From Methylocystis iwaonis (GTDB lineage: Bacteria > Pseudomonadota > Alphaproteobacteria > Rhizobiales > Beijerinckiaceae), in NCBI RefSeq assembly GCF_027925385.1, contig NZ_AP027142.1, positions 2,152,001 to 2,216,000 of the forward strand: a stretch of 64,000 nucleotides of DNA, given 5' to 3'. The first letter of the stretch is position 1, and each line of letters starts with the position of its first letter. This document shows, in pieces, positions 51,620 to 60,519 of the stretch. Below the pieces are notes generated by a model that saw only the letters and a program-made list of their open reading frames with translations, did not search any database and was not told where the DNA came from. Both the position numbers and the translations under genes were made by a program.

Positions 51620-53521
51620 ATGGCCGTGGCGCGAAAGTTCCTCTCTGTCGAGACAATCAGCCTGATTGTCGCCTTTGCGATTCTGGCCTTCGCGGGCTTC
51701 GTCACCGCGCGGACGGAACAGCAGCGCCGCGAAAGCGGCGCATGGGTGCGCCACACGCTCATGGTCGAGAGCGCGCTCTATCGGCTTGACGGCGCCATCC
51801 GCCGCGCCGAGAGCGAGGAACGCGGCTACATCATCACCCGCGACCCCGCCTATCTCCGGCCAAAAGAGGATATTTCCGCGCAGCTCGAGAAGGGGCTCGC
51901 GGAAATCGGCGCGCTGGTCGCGGATGATGAGGGGCAGAGCGATCGGCTCGCGCAGCTCCGCCCGCTGCTCACGGAGCGCCTCGACCAGCTTCAGCGCAAG
52001 ATCGACCTCATGAGAGCCGGCCGCTTCGACGAGGCCGCGGAAATTGTGCGGACGGGCGAAGGCAAAGCGCTAACCGATCGGATCGACGCGCTGGTCGCTG
52101 AAATGATCGCGCAGGAGGATGCGATTCATCGCCGAAGAGACGAGCAGATGGCGCAAGCGACGGACACGCTGCAAACGGCGATCGGATCGTTGATCGTGCT
52201 CATCGCCGGCGTCGCCGTCTTTGCGGTTCTTCTGGCTGAAAAGCAACTGAACGCGCTTCGTAAATCGAGCGAAACCCTGAAGCACGCCTATAATGAGCTC
52301 ATCTCGGAATCCACCAAGCGCGGATCGCTCGAGGCGCAGCTTCGCCAATCGCAGAAGCTCGAGGCTCTCGGCCATCTCGCCGGGGGCATTGCGCACGACT
52401 TCAACAACATGCTCGGGGTCATCGTCTCCAGCCTCAATATTTTGCGGCGCAAGCTGCGTCGCAACGAAGGGGGGCTCGATCCGCTGATCGACTCGGCTAT
52501 GGACGGCGCCGATCGCGCCGCGGGGCTGGTTCGCCGCCTGCTGGCCTTCTCCCGCATCCAGCCGCTCGATCCACAGCCGCTCGACGTCAACGCGCTCGTC
52601 AACGGCATGTCGGCGATTCTGCATCGGACATTGGGGGCGCATATTCATCTGGCGACCGTGCTTGCCCCAAATCTCTGGCCGACGAAAGTCGACGCCAATG
52701 AGCTCGAAAGCGCCATCCTCAACCTGGCGGTCAACGCCCGTGATGCCATGCCGACCGGCGGCCAACTCACCATCGAGACAGCGAACACGACGCTCGACGA
52801 ACTTTACGCCGACGAGCGTCCGCAGGTCAGGCCCGGCCAATATGTCCTGATCGCCATCTCCGATACGGGCGTCGGCATGCCGCCGGACGTCGCCGCCAAA
52901 GCGTTCGATCCCTTCTTCACGACGAAACCCATCGGCAAAGGCACCGGTCTGGGCCTGTCGCAGGCGCATGGATTCGCGACCCAGTCCGGCGGGCATATCC
53001 AAATCTATTCGGAGGTCGATCGGGGAACCTGCCTCAAGCTCTATCTTCCCCGCTATATCGAAGCCCGCGAAGCTGAAGAAGCGATTCCGCAGCCGTCGCC
53101 GACGGAGGAGGAGTTCCCTCGCGGCAGGCCGGAGGAGATCGTGCTCATCGTCGAGGACGACGAATCAGCCAGACGCGCCACGGCGCAAGGGGTGCGGGAG
53201 CTCGGCTATACGGTGATCGAGGCGGACAACGGCAAGGCGGCGATCAATATCCTGCGCGCCCGCGCCGACATCGCCTTGATGATCACCGATGTCGTCATGC
53301 CGGAGATGGACGGCGCCCGGCTCGCGCGCGAGGCGGTGTTCCGCCGTCACGCTTTGCATGTGATGTTCATCACCGGCTATTCCCAGCACGCGATCGCGCG
53401 GGACGGCATGCTGGACCCCGACGTCAATCTGCTGACCAAGCCCTTCACTCTGGCGCAGCTCGCGCGCAAAATCCGCGCCGTTCTCGATGCCCACGGCAAT
53501 CTGCCGAATGGAAAGCCGTAA
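51620..53521 (+). CDS. Hybrid histidine kinase with CHASE3 sensor and receiver domain
   Basis: This 633-residue protein has a membrane helix at about 11-29, a CHASE3-type four-helix periplasmic domain (about 35-180; YRLDGAIRRAESEERGYIIT is typical) and a second helix at about 187-206. HisKA follows with H259 (LGHLAGGIAHDFNNMLGVIV), HATPase at about 360-480 (AILNLAVNARDAMPTGGQLT, GKGTGLGLSQAHGF), and a C-terminal receiver (LIVEDDESARR, acceptor Asp in LMITDVVMPEMDGARL, Lys in LLTKPFTL). No output regulator is adjacent. It is 129 bp after ilvD, with a hairpin between. Confidence 0.93.
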   Translation: MAVARKFLSVETISLIVAFAILAFAGFVTARTEQQRRESGAWVRHTLMVESALYRLDGAIRRAESEERGYIITRDPAYLRPKEDISAQLEKGLAEIGALVADDEGQSDRLAQLRPLLTERLDQLQRKIDLMRAGRFDEAAEIVRTGEGKALTDRIDALVAEMIAQEDAIHRRRDEQMAQATDTLQTAIGSLIVLIAGVAVFAVLLAEKQLNALRKSSETLKHAYNELISESTKRGSLEAQLRQSQKLEALGHLAGGIAHDFNNMLGVIVSSLNILRRKLRRNEGGLDPLIDSAMDGADRAAGLVRRLLAFSRIQPLDPQPLDVNALVNGMSAILHRTLGAHIHLATVLAPNLWPTKVDANELESAILNLAVNARDAMPTGGQLTIETANTTLDELYADERPQVRPGQYVLIAISDTGVGMPPDVAAKAFDPFFTTKPIGKGTGLGLSQAHGFATQSGGHIQIYSEVDRGTCLKLYLPRYIEAREAEEAIPQPSPTEEEFPRGRPEEIVLIVEDDESARRATAQGVRELGYTVIEADNGKAAINILRARADIALMITDVVMPEMDGARLAREAVFRRHALHVMFITGYSQHAIARDGMLDPDVNLLTKPFTLAQLARKIRAVLDAHGNLPNGKP

Positions 53522-54044
53522 AATCGACTTATCGGCGCTGCGCCGGGCCACGACGCTAACCCGAAGGGCTCCGAAATTCGGCTTACGAGCAGACTGTGTT
53601 CCCGCGTCATGGCCGCGCTTGTCGCGGCCATCCACGCCGCGCCGACGCAGAAAGCTTAAGAACATGAGCGGGAGCAACGCCGCTTCTTCTCCCCGAGTGT
53701 CGTAATGTCCTGGCGTGGATGCCCGCGACAAGCGCGGGCATGACGGGGCTGCGTAGGGATTGTTAACCTAGATTGAGCCCTGCGCTAACCCGCAATTAAA
53801 CTGTCACGATCAAGTGTTACGGCGTTCCCGGGCCGGACTTTCAGACATCGGCGGCATGACGTCGCTTCCGCCCCGCGTTGCTCCAGCGCCTCCCGCCGAT
53901 GACGGCGATCGCCTCCGATACGGCCCTGCCGGTTTCGGAGCGCTGACGCAACAAACAAGCTCGATCCAACGCGTTCAGGAACTCTCTTCGAGCGCTCTCG
54001 ACGCCACGAAATATTTCGACCGCATTACCCAACTGGGGGCTTTC
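53522..54044. repeat. 523-bp stretch before a chemoreceptor gene, with a palindromic element
   Basis: No convincing gene. From about 53599 to 53748 lies an interrupted inverted repeat. GTCATGGCCGCGCTTGTCGC and its neighbour GGCCATCCACGCC pair with GGCGTGGATGCCCGCGACAA and the following GCGCGGGCATGACG. The receptor frame is open upstream to 53814, but that extension shows no conserved pattern. The promoter is probably in the A/T-richer part at about 53755-53815. Confidence 0.65.
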
Positions 54045-55859
54045 ATGCGCTTTGGTTTAGGACAGAAACTCGGCGTCGTGATTGGCGCCCTTGCGCTGCT
54101 CTCCATTGGCTTATCCGCTTTTGCCTATTGGCAGGCGTCCCTGCAGAGGCGCCAGGAAACGCAGATGGAGAAAACCTGGGAGCTCGCGCTGCAATCGCGC
54201 CATCTCGCGCAATCGATCGAACATGTCGCCGTCGTCGCCACCTCGCTCTTCGCGCGCGACGATCAGGGAGAGATCCGGAAGGGCCTCGCGACGCTGCGTC
54301 AAGCTTTGTCCGAGACGAAACTGGCCTCCGATTGGTTCTCGCGCCTGCCGGACGATCGCTTTCCGCAAAAGGAGCGAAAGCGGCTCCAGCTCCGCGTCGA
54401 CGAGTTTTTGGCCTATCAAAACGAAACGATCGAGCTTGGCCTGAACGTCTCCCCCAAGGCCGCGCTGATCCAGGCCAATGACGAAGCGACAATCAAGGAT
54501 CGTGACGCCATCGTCGCAGATATGGCCCGCCTCTCCAAACAGACGCTCGCGCAGCTCGAGCAAAGTCGCGCCGCGATCGACGAAGCGCACCGCCGCAACG
54601 CCTTGCTCCTCGTCGTCATTCCCGCCGTCGCGATCGCCCTCGCCGTCGCCGGAACTTTCTGGTTTATCGGGATGCAAATCCGGCTCCCCCTCGCCCGCAT
54701 CATCGACGCGATGACGCGGGTGAGCGAAGGCGCGCTCGATACGGACATCCCTTATCTCGGGCGCGGCGACGAGATTGGGCATATCGCCGAGGCGCTGAAT
54801 AATTTCCGCAGCAACGCGCTACGCTTGCGCGAGGCGGAGGCGGAAGCCGAAAAAGAGCGCCGCATGAAGGAGGCCGCCGCCGCGCGCCACAATGCGGAAG
54901 CCGAGGCCCTCAACGCCGAACGCGAGCGCGCCCTGCGCGCCGTCGGCGCGGCGCTCTCCCGCCTCTCCGCCAAGGATCTCGGCTATCGGATGACGGACGA
55001 CCTTCCCGAGACCTATCGGCAATTGAAGGCCGATCTCAACGCAACGGCGCAGCAGCTCGACGACGCCATCGCCGAGGTGACGAACTGCGTCGAGTTCATC
55101 GGCGCGAGCGTCGATCATATCTCCCAGGCCGCCGACGATCTGACAGCGCGGATGGGACAGCAGGCCTGCAGCCTCGAAGAGGCGTCGAGCGCGCTTCAAA
55201 GCAATTCCGCCGCCATCCGGCAGAACGCCAGCGGCGCCGAAAAAGCGAGCGCCATCGTCGGCGCGACGCGCGGCGAAGCCGAGAAGGGCGGCAAGATCGT
55301 CCGCGACGCGGTCGCCTCCATCGAGCGCATCGAAAAATCGTCGCAGAGCATCGGCCAGATCATCGGACTGATCGACGAGATCGCCTTCCAAACGAATTTG
55401 CTCGCTTTGAATGCGGGCGTCGAAGCGGCGCGCGCGGGCGAGGCGGGCAAAGGCTTTTCCGTGGTGGCGGCGGAGGTGCGCGCGCTCGCCCAGCGTTCCG
55501 CCGAGGCTGCAAAGCAAATCAAGACTCTCATCTCGGTCTCCTCGACGGAAGTCGACCGCGGCGTGACGCTTGTCGCCCAGACGGCGCAAGCGCTGGAAAA
55601 CATCCTCGCCGAAATGATCAAGATCGACACGGTCGTCGCGGCGATCGCGAATGGCGCGGGCGACCTCGCCGCGAGCACGGCGGAAATCAACGTGGCTGTC
55701 GGACAGATCGACAAGAACACGCAGGAAAATGTCGCGGAGGTCGAAGAGACGCGAGACACGATGCGTCGTTTGGCCATGGAAGCCGGAAGGCTCTCCGATC
55801 TGATCGGCGGCTTCCAGATCTCCGGCGCCCTCAGATCTCCGCTTTCAGAGGCCGCATAA
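54045..55859 (+). CDS. Methyl-accepting chemotaxis protein
   Basis: This 604-residue chemoreceptor starts [20 protein letters not shown] (membrane helix 1, about 9-27). It has a four-helix periplasmic sensor domain (about 30-190) and membrane helix 2 at about 195-215. A HAMP domain follows ([38 protein letters not shown]), then a second HAMP-like unit, and a signalling domain with [20 protein letters not shown] and [20 protein letters not shown]. Unlike the other receptor it has no W-x-x-F tether. The start is chosen for the GGGGG site and the membrane helix that follows. It overlaps the convergent gpsA by 29 bp. Confidence 0.9.
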   Translation: MRFGLGQKLGVVIGALALLSIGLSAFAYWQASLQRRQETQMEKTWELALQSRHLAQSIEHVAVVATSLFARDDQGEIRKGLATLRQALSETKLASDWFSRLPDDRFPQKERKRLQLRVDEFLAYQNETIELGLNVSPKAALIQANDEATIKDRDAIVADMARLSKQTLAQLEQSRAAIDEAHRRNALLLVVIPAVAIALAVAGTFWFIGMQIRLPLARIIDAMTRVSEGALDTDIPYLGRGDEIGHIAEALNNFRSNALRLREAEAEAEKERRMKEAAAARHNAEAEALNAERERALRAVGAALSRLSAKDLGYRMTDDLPETYRQLKADLNATAQQLDDAIAEVTNCVEFIGASVDHISQAADDLTARMGQQACSLEEASSALQSNSAAIRQNASGAEKASAIVGATRGEAEKGGKIVRDAVASIERIEKSSQSIGQIIGLIDEIAFQTNLLALNAGVEAARAGEAGKGFSVVAAEVRALAQRSAEAAKQIKTLISVSSTEVDRGVTLVAQTAQALENILAEMIKIDTVVAAIANGAGDLAASTAEINVAVGQIDKNTQENVAEVEETRDTMRRLAMEAGRLSDLIGGFQISGALRSPLSEAA

Positions 55860-56820
55860 GCAGCGCCTCGATCGCCGCGTCGACGCTGAGACGCAAGGAC
55901 AGGATGGCGTCGACCGCCTCGGCGATCGGCATCTCGACGCCTTCTTTCCGCGCCATCTCGATCAGCACTCGCGCCGTGAAGGCGCCTTCGGTGAGCTTGC
56001 CGCCGGAAGCGTCTTGGACCGCCGCCCCCTGCCCCAACGCCTGACCGAAAGCAAAGTTGCGCGACTGCGCCGAGCCGCAGGTCAGCACCAGATCGCCGAG
56101 CCCGGAAAGCCCCATCAGCGTCTCGCTTCTCGCGCCGAGCGCGCGTCCGAGCCGCGTCAGCTCGGCGAAGCTGCGCGCGATCAGCGCCGCCTGCGCGCTC
56201 GCGCCGAGCCGGCGGCCAGCGGCCATACCCGCCGCGATGGCGAAGACATTTTTCGCAGCGCCGCCGATCTCGACGCCGCGAATGTCGGTCGAGCGATAGA
56301 GCCGAAACGTCTTGGTCGAGAGCGCTTCGCAAAGCCTCTGCGCCAGCGCCTCGTCCGCGGCGGCGAGAGTAACCGCGGTTGGCAGACCCTTGCAGACATC
56401 GGCCGCGAAGCTCGGGCCGGAAAGCACGGCCGGACGCGCTTGCGGCAGCTCCTCGGCCACGACCTCGCTCATGAAATGCCGGCGATCGCGCTCGATCCCC
56501 TTGGCGCAAATGACGAAGGCGGCGCCATCCGCAAGATAGGGACGCGCCGCCCGCGCCACGTCCCGCATGGCCTGAGCCGGCACGACGGCCAGCACGACGC
56601 GCGCGTCTGCGATGCTGGCGAGATCGCTCGTCGGCGCGACCGCATGGGCGAGCGGCAGCCCGGGAAGATGCCGTCTGTTCTCTCGATCGCGCGCGAGCGT
56701 CTCGGCGTGGCCGGGGTCATGCGCCCATAAGGCGACGCGCCGCCGCCCTTGCGCGGCGACATTGGCGAGCGCCGCGCCCCAGGCCCCGGCGCCGAGAACT
56801 GCAATCGTGTCGCGCGTCAT
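55831..56820 (-). CDS. gpsA: NAD(P)H-dependent glycerol-3-phosphate dehydrogenase
   Basis: This 329-residue enzyme reduces dihydroxyacetone phosphate to glycerol 3-phosphate for phospholipid synthesis. Motifs are [20 protein letters not shown] (dinucleotide fold), [49 protein letters not shown] and [20 protein letters not shown]. In many alphaproteobacteria gpsA lies next to tsaD. Here both are on the minus strand but 2.4 kb apart, with small exported-protein genes and a phospholipase D-like gene between. Confidence 0.95.
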   Translation of the reverse strand: MTRDTIAVLGAGAWGAALANVAAQGRRRVALWAHDPGHAETLARDRENRRHLPGLPLAHAVAPTSDLASIADARVVLAVVPAQAMRDVARAARPYLADGAAFVICAKGIERDRRHFMSEVVAEELPQARPAVLSGPSFAADVCKGLPTAVTLAAADEALAQRLCEALSTKTFRLYRSTDIRGVEIGGAAKNVFAIAAGMAAGRRLGASAQAALIARSFAELTRLGRALGARSETLMGLSGLGDLVLTCGSAQSRNFAFGQALGQGAAVQDASGGKLTEGAFTARVLIEMARKEGVEMPIAEAVDAILSLRLSVDAAIEALLMRPLKAEI

Positions 56821-56936
56821 TCCATCCGATCCGCTCTATCCCTCGCGTCTCTATAACCGTCGGATCAGCGAACCGGTAGACGTCGCGCGCCACAGAACGG
56901 GCCGCGGCCCCCGCGAAGAAAGGGGCCGCCCCGCCG

Positions 56937-57197
56937 CTAATTGCCGAAGACGAAGTTGGTGTTGATCCAGCCTTGGTTCGCCGCTGAAACGCCCTGGAAG
57001 TTGATCGTGGTCGCTTTGGCAGCGGCGTTCCCGTAGACGGAGACAGCCACCGCCGTTGCGGGACTGACATTGACCGGCACGGTCACCATGACCTGGTTCA
57101 AGATGTTTATGTTCGGCGAAGCATTCACGAAAATGCCTTCGGCGGAAGCGGACCCGGCGGTCATCACGACGACGGCGGCCATCAAAAACTGCCTCAT
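56937..57197 (-). CDS. Small exported protein, first of a cluster of three
   Basis: This 86-residue protein has a clear signal peptide (MRQFLMAAVVVMTAGSASA) and a mature part rich in Asn, Val, Ala and Thr: SPNINILNQVMVTVPVNVSP, NAAAKATTINFQGVSAANQG, ending WINTNFVFGN. There is no cysteine. It is only distantly similar to the two paralogues upstream: shared TAGSA signal end, alternating small and hydrophobic residues, and a short C-terminal tail with aromatics. The ATG at 57197 has AAAGGA 7 nt upstream; an ATG two codons earlier is too close to that site. A surface or fibre role is a guess. Confidence 0.75.
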   Translation of the reverse strand: MRQFLMAAVVVMTAGSASAEGIFVNASPNINILNQVMVTVPVNVSPATAVAVSVYGNAAAKATTINFQGVSAANQGWINTNFVFGN

Positions 57198-57280
57198 GAT
57201 CATGTCCTTTTCTGATCGGTGTTCCGGGGGTGCGGCGCAATTGCGTGAGCGCTGACGCATGAAAGACCGACGAGAAAGTA

Positions 57281-57312
57281 GACTGCGGCGGCGTCAATGC
57301 GCCGCCACAGTC
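57281..57312 (-). promoter_or_regulatory. Conserved trailer hairpin after the second small exported gene
   Basis: GACTGCGGCGGCG faces TGCGCCGCCACAGTC around a short loop, about 32 bp after the stop of the gene at 57344. The same hairpin is found at 58112-58145 after the paralogue, so it was duplicated with the gene. It may protect the mRNA end or terminate transcription; no T-run follows. Confidence 0.6.
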
Positions 57313-57343
57313 CTTCGCGCGGTCTCGGCGCCAGGCGGCCTGC

Positions 57344-57676
57344 TCAGTAGTTGAGGCTCTGCTGAAGATTGGTGTAGAACTGGATATAATTGGTGGGCGC
57401 AACATTCTGGGTGCTCACCGTCGAAGCGGCCGAAATCGCGGTCGCCGTTCCACCGGCGCCGGCGCCAGTGGTGGCCGTCGCCGCGCCGGTCCCCGCCCAG
57501 GCATTGTTGCTCACGGACGTGCTGAGGGTCTGGCTTGCGGCGTTGAACACGCCGCCGAAGGAAACCGCGCCGGGCGCAAAGGTCCCGCCGGGCCCGACCG
57601 TGATAGAGCCGCCGCCGGCAAAGGCCGAACCCGCAGTCAGAGCGACGAACGCGACCGAGACAAGAAACTTTTTCAT
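57344..57676 (-). CDS. Small exported protein, paralogue 1
   Basis: This 110-residue protein has a signal peptide (MKKFLVSVAFVALTAGSAFA). The mature part is rich in Gly, Ala, Ser, Thr and Asn: GGGSITVGPGGTFAPGAVSF, GTATAISAASTVSTQNVAPT, ending LQQSLNY. By hand alignment about two thirds of its residues match the protein at 58177-58503 (73 of 108 aligned positions), with many Ser/Thr exchanges. There are no cysteines and no recognised domain. The leader has a 23-nt hairpin just before an AGGAG ribosome site. Composition suggests a secreted beta-rich, possibly polymerising, protein, but this is inference. Confidence 0.82.
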   Translation of the reverse strand: MKKFLVSVAFVALTAGSAFAGGGSITVGPGGTFAPGAVSFGGVFNAASQTLSTSVSNNAWAGTGAATATTGAGAGGTATAISAASTVSTQNVAPTNYIQFYTNLQQSLNY

Positions 57677-57702
57677 GGTTTCGCTCCTAGTTCAACTCAT
57701 AG

Positions 57703-57725
57703 CGAAGTCGGGCGTGCCGGCTTCG
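57703..57725 (-). promoter_or_regulatory. Leader hairpin of paralogue 1
   Basis: CGAAGTCGG and CCGGCTTCG face each other around GCGTG, 26 bp before the ATG and just ahead of the AGGAG ribosome site. The same 23-nt hairpin is before the paralogue at 58528-58550. Such 5' hairpins often stabilise abundant mRNAs. Confidence 0.6.
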
Positions 57726-57992
57726 TGATTTGAAATAGAATTGAGCGAAGATTAATCAGCGCACACTTTTTTACACGTATGGATGTATATTTATCGGTTA
57801 CCGTGACTGATTGCGGGCATTAGCCAAACAGGCTGTCAATTAACCATTTAAGACTATTTGCATAAGCGCAAGAAGTTCAAGCCGAGACCGAGCGCCCCCA
57901 CATCCATCGCCCCTCTGTGCCGCCGAGGAGTTGGAATAGCCGGAAAACCAGCCAAGCCGGCCGCGCGCTTTTTTGCTGATATATAACCTCCC

Positions 57993-58073
57993 CGTCATTG
58001 CGAGGAGCGAAGCGACGAAGCAATCCAGAGCCACATCATGGCCCTGGATTGCTTCGCTTCGCTCGCAATGACG
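57993..58073. repeat. Palindromic repeat, family A, copy 5
   Basis: This 81-bp inverted repeat has outer ends CGTCATTGCGAG and CTCGCAATGACG. The core AATCCAGAGCC faces GGCCCTGGATT. It lies between two paralogous genes, so it is not itself part of the conserved duplicated flanks. Confidence 0.9.
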
Positions 58074-58111
58074 GCGGCGTAGTCGAAAACGTCGTCACTC
58101 GAAACCCGGGT

Positions 58112-58145
58112 GGACTGCGGCGGCGTTTGCGCGCCGCCGCAGTCC
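58112..58145 (-). promoter_or_regulatory. Conserved trailer hairpin after paralogue 2
   Basis: A perfect 14-bp stem, GGACTGCGGCGGCG facing CGCCGCCGCAGTCC around TTTGCG, is about 32 bp beyond the stop at 58177. Its twin is at 57281-57312. Confidence 0.6.
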
Positions 58146-58176
58146 TTAGCGCAATCTCGGCGCCAGGCCGCTTGTC

Positions 58177-58503
58177 TTAGTAGTTGAGGTGCTGCGCCAG
58201 GCTGGTCGAGAATGAGATATAGTTGGTGGGAGAAACGGTCTGGGTGTTCACCGTCGAGGCGGCCGAGAGGGCGGTCGCCGTTCCATTGTTGCCGGCTCCC
58301 GTGGCGGCGCTCGCGTTACCGGCGGAGGCCGGAGAGTTGTTGGTCACCGTCGTGGTCAGGCTCTGGGTGGCGGAGTTGCTGACGCTGCCGAAGCTGACGG
58401 GGCCAGGGGTGAAGATGCCATTGACCGTGATGGCGCCGCCTTGCGCAAAAGCCGACCCAGCCGTCATCGCGACAAACGCGATCGAGACAAGAATCTTTTT
58501 CAT
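58177..58503 (-). CDS. Small exported protein, paralogue 2
   Basis: This 108-residue protein has the signal peptide MKKILVSIAFVAMTAGSAFA. The mature part contains ITVNGIFTPGPVSFGSVSNS, then GTATALSAASTVNTQTVSPT, and ends LAQHLNY. It is a close paralogue of the protein at 57344-57676 with the same leader and trailer hairpins, which points to a recent tandem duplication of a whole expression unit. Function unknown; no cysteines, no charged clusters. It may form a surface layer or bind other envelope parts, but nothing in the sequence proves this. Confidence 0.82.
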   Translation of the reverse strand: MKKILVSIAFVAMTAGSAFAQGGAITVNGIFTPGPVSFGSVSNSATQSLTTTVTNNSPASAGNASAATGAGNNGTATALSAASTVNTQTVSPTNYISFSTSLAQHLNY

Positions 58504-58527
58504 TTTCTCACTCCTATTTTCACACTG

Positions 58528-58550
58528 CGAAGTCGGCGTCGCCGGCTTCG
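58528..58550 (-). promoter_or_regulatory. Leader hairpin of paralogue 2
   Basis: CGAAGTCGG faces CCGGCTTCG around CGTCG, 24 bp before the ATG and directly upstream of the AGGAG ribosome site. It matches the leader hairpin of paralogue 1 in length, position and stem. Confidence 0.6.
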
Positions 58551-58697
58551 AGGGCTGAAGATAGAAATTGTGAGAATGATTTCACTATGTCGTTTGTTAC
58601 TATATTATTCATCATCCTGATCGACTGGCTACGTTAACAATTTTGACTGTCAACATAGCCCTATTGTCTAAAAATAAGTTCTGAGCGCCGTTCACAG

Positions 58698-59237
58698 CTA
58701 TTGTCTTTGATTATCTGGTCTCGCCCACAACCGCTCGAAGGCCTCCCGGAAATGGGCCACCGCGGTCGGGCTTTGGATAAGGATCAAATCATTGTCCTGA
58801 TAGACTTCGCCCGAGACGGAAAAATTCGCCGAGCCCGAGCGCAGCGTGGCCCCATCGACCTGGTAGGATTTCAAATGCATGAGGTCGCGTGAGCGCGCCT
58901 TACGGCGCACCTCCAGGTTCGGCGCGCCGGCGACGTCCAGGATCGGTGAGCCGCGGCCGGCTTCCTCCCCATCGAGATAGACCCGCACCTTCACGCCGCG
59001 CATGGCGGCGCGGCCGAGCGCGGCGACAAGGGCGCGGTCGGTGAGCACATAAGCGGCCATGTCGATCGAATGGCGCGCGCCATTGATGAGCTTGGCGTCG
59101 ATACTCTCGAAACCCTCGCCCGGCCCATAATAGACGCGCACGCCGGCGAAGAGCGGCTCCTGCGACAAGGGGCCGGCGGCCTGCGGCTCCGGCGCCGCCA
59201 ACATGGCGACGAGCGCCAAAGCGAATTGGCGACGCAC
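58698..59237 (-). CDS. Exported phospholipase D-like protein (single HKD motif)
   Basis: This protein of about 179 residues has a likely signal peptide (RRQFALALVAMLAAPEPQAA). The PLD fold follows: FAGVRVYYGPGEGFESIDAK, HSIDMAAYVLTDRALVAALG, then the HKD motif HLKSYQVDGATLRSGSANFS. With one HKD it probably works as a dimer, as nucleases of the Nuc/endonuclease type do. The frame is open further upstream inside tsaD, but a GTG at 59237, 4 bp after the tsaD stop, places the signal peptide properly. It is therefore co-transcribed with tsaD. Confidence 0.82.
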   Translation of the reverse strand: MRRQFALALVAMLAAPEPQAAGPLSQEPLFAGVRVYYGPGEGFESIDAKLINGARHSIDMAAYVLTDRALVAALGRAAMRGVKVRVYLDGEEAGRGSPILDVAGAPNLEVRRKARSRDLMHLKSYQVDGATLRSGSANFSVSGEVYQDNDLILIQSPTAVAHFREAFERLWARPDNQRQ

Positions 59238-59241
59238 CGCT

Positions 59242-60303
59242 CTAGGCCTTGCCGTGATGGGCTCCGCTGGCGATGGCGTCGAGCGGCCAACGCGGCCGCG
59301 GCGCGAAGCCCAGATCATCACGAAAGCCTCGCTTAAAGCGCTCCAGGCCGGCCCAGGCGATGATCGCGCCATTGTCGGAGCACAGAACCGGCGGAGGCGA
59401 GACGAAACGTAGCCCGCTCTCGGCGCAAAGCCGCGTCAGCGCGCGGCGGATTGCGCCATTGGCGGCGACGCCGCCGCCGATCACGAGGCCGCTCGGACGC
59501 CCCTCTCCTTCCGTGAACAGCTTTATGCCGCCGCGCACGCGATCCACGATCACATCGACAATCGCCGCCTGGAAGGAGGCGGCGATGTCCTTCACGTCCT
59601 GATCGTTCGGCGTTCCGAGCTTGAGGACTTCCTGTCGCACGGCCGTCTTGAGGCCGGAGAGCGAGAAATCCGCGCCGCCGCGTCCGAGCATCGGCCGCGG
59701 AAAATCGAAGCGACGGGCGTCGCCCTCCTGCGCAAGCTTTTCGATCTGCGGGCCGCCGGGGTATGGCAGGCCCAGCATCTTCGCGACCTTGTCGAAGGCT
59801 TCGCCGGCCGCGTCGTCGATCGTCGATCCGAGACGGCGATAGTCGCCGACGTCGCGAATGGCGACGAGCTGCGTATGCCCGCCCGAAACCAGCAGCGCGA
59901 CATAGGGAAAGTCGAGCGGATCGGTGAGCCGCGCCGTGAGCGCATGGGCTTCGAGATGATTGACCGCGATGAAGGGCTTGCCGGTGGCGAGCGCCAGTCC
60001 CTTGGCGGCCGTGAGGCCGATCAGCACGCCGCCGATCAGCCCCGGTCCGGCCGCCGCGGCGATGGCGTCGATGTCCGACAATTCCACTTTGGCGTTGGCC
60101 AGCGCGCGCACGATCAGCCGGTCGAGAACGTCGATATGGGCGCGTGCGGCGATCTCCGGCACGACGCCGCCATAGACCGCATGCTGGGCGATCTGGCTCA
60201 GAACTTCATTGGAGAGAATATCCCCGCCCTCGGCCCCGAGGCGGTCCGACACGACAGCGGCCGCCGTCTCGTCGCAAGTGGTTTCGATGCCAAGCACGCG
60301 CAT
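59242..60303 (-). CDS. tsaD: tRNA N6-threonylcarbamoyladenosine transferase
   Basis: This 353-residue enzyme transfers threonylcarbamoyl to A37 of ANN-reading tRNAs. It has [16 protein letters not shown] at the N-terminus, the metal-binding [12 protein letters not shown] (HxxxH), [32 protein letters not shown], and the C-terminal [15 protein letters not shown]. Together with gpsA it normally forms a conserved neighbourhood, here split by an insertion of other genes. Confidence 0.96.
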   Translation of the reverse strand: MRVLGIETTCDETAAAVVSDRLGAEGGDILSNEVLSQIAQHAVYGGVVPEIAARAHIDVLDRLIVRALANAKVELSDIDAIAAAAGPGLIGGVLIGLTAAKGLALATGKPFIAVNHLEAHALTARLTDPLDFPYVALLVSGGHTQLVAIRDVGDYRRLGSTIDDAAGEAFDKVAKMLGLPYPGGPQIEKLAQEGDARRFDFPRPMLGRGGADFSLSGLKTAVRQEVLKLGTPNDQDVKDIAASFQAAIVDVIVDRVRGGIKLFTEGEGRPSGLVIGGGVAANGAIRRALTRLCAESGLRFVSPPPVLCSDNGAIIAWAGLERFKRGFRDDLGFAPRPRWPLDAIASGAHHGKA

Positions 60304-60379
60304 TTACGCTCCCTGGACGCCGATGGCGTCTTTTTCATGCCCATGCGCAAATGCGCGCCCGAGGCTATGGGTGAACCTT

Positions 60380-60462
60380 GGACCGCGCGCCTTCAGGCGC
60401 GCTTTTTTAAAAGGCGCGCCTCGGGCGTGCTTTCGAAAGGCGCGCCTGAAGGCGCGCGGTCC
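60380..60462. repeat. Palindromic repeat, family C, copy 3 (longer form)
   Basis: This 83-bp element starts GGACCGCGCGCCTTCAGGCG and ends GCCTGAAGGCGCGCGGTCC. Between the arms are two further palindromes, CGCTTTTTTAAAAGGCG and GGGCGTGCTTTCGAAAGGCG, so this copy looks expanded relative to the 54-55 bp copies. Confidence 0.85.
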
Positions 60463-60519
60463 AGGGCATGACAACTATTGCAGATTTAGCGAATTATGGT
60501 TTGCGAAGGGTTTACGCAA

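Larger units (their letters stand above)
57677..58176. other. 500-bp stretch between the two exported paralogues
   Basis: No gene is seen. It contains the leader hairpin at 57703-57725 and an A/T-rich promoter-like stretch (about 57730-57850, including TTGAGCGAAGATTAATCAGC). A family A palindromic repeat (57993-58073) and the trailer hairpin of the upstream paralogue (58112-58145) complete it. Confidence 0.7.

Noticed and set aside
49610..51754. Minus-strand frame of 714 aa
   Set aside because: Shadow of ilvD, which shows its full set of cluster motifs.
53814..54044. 77-residue N-terminal extension of the second chemoreceptor
   Set aside because: The extension has no conserved pattern and would place 77 polar residues before the first membrane helix; the ATG at 54045 has a purine-rich site and begins directly before the helix.
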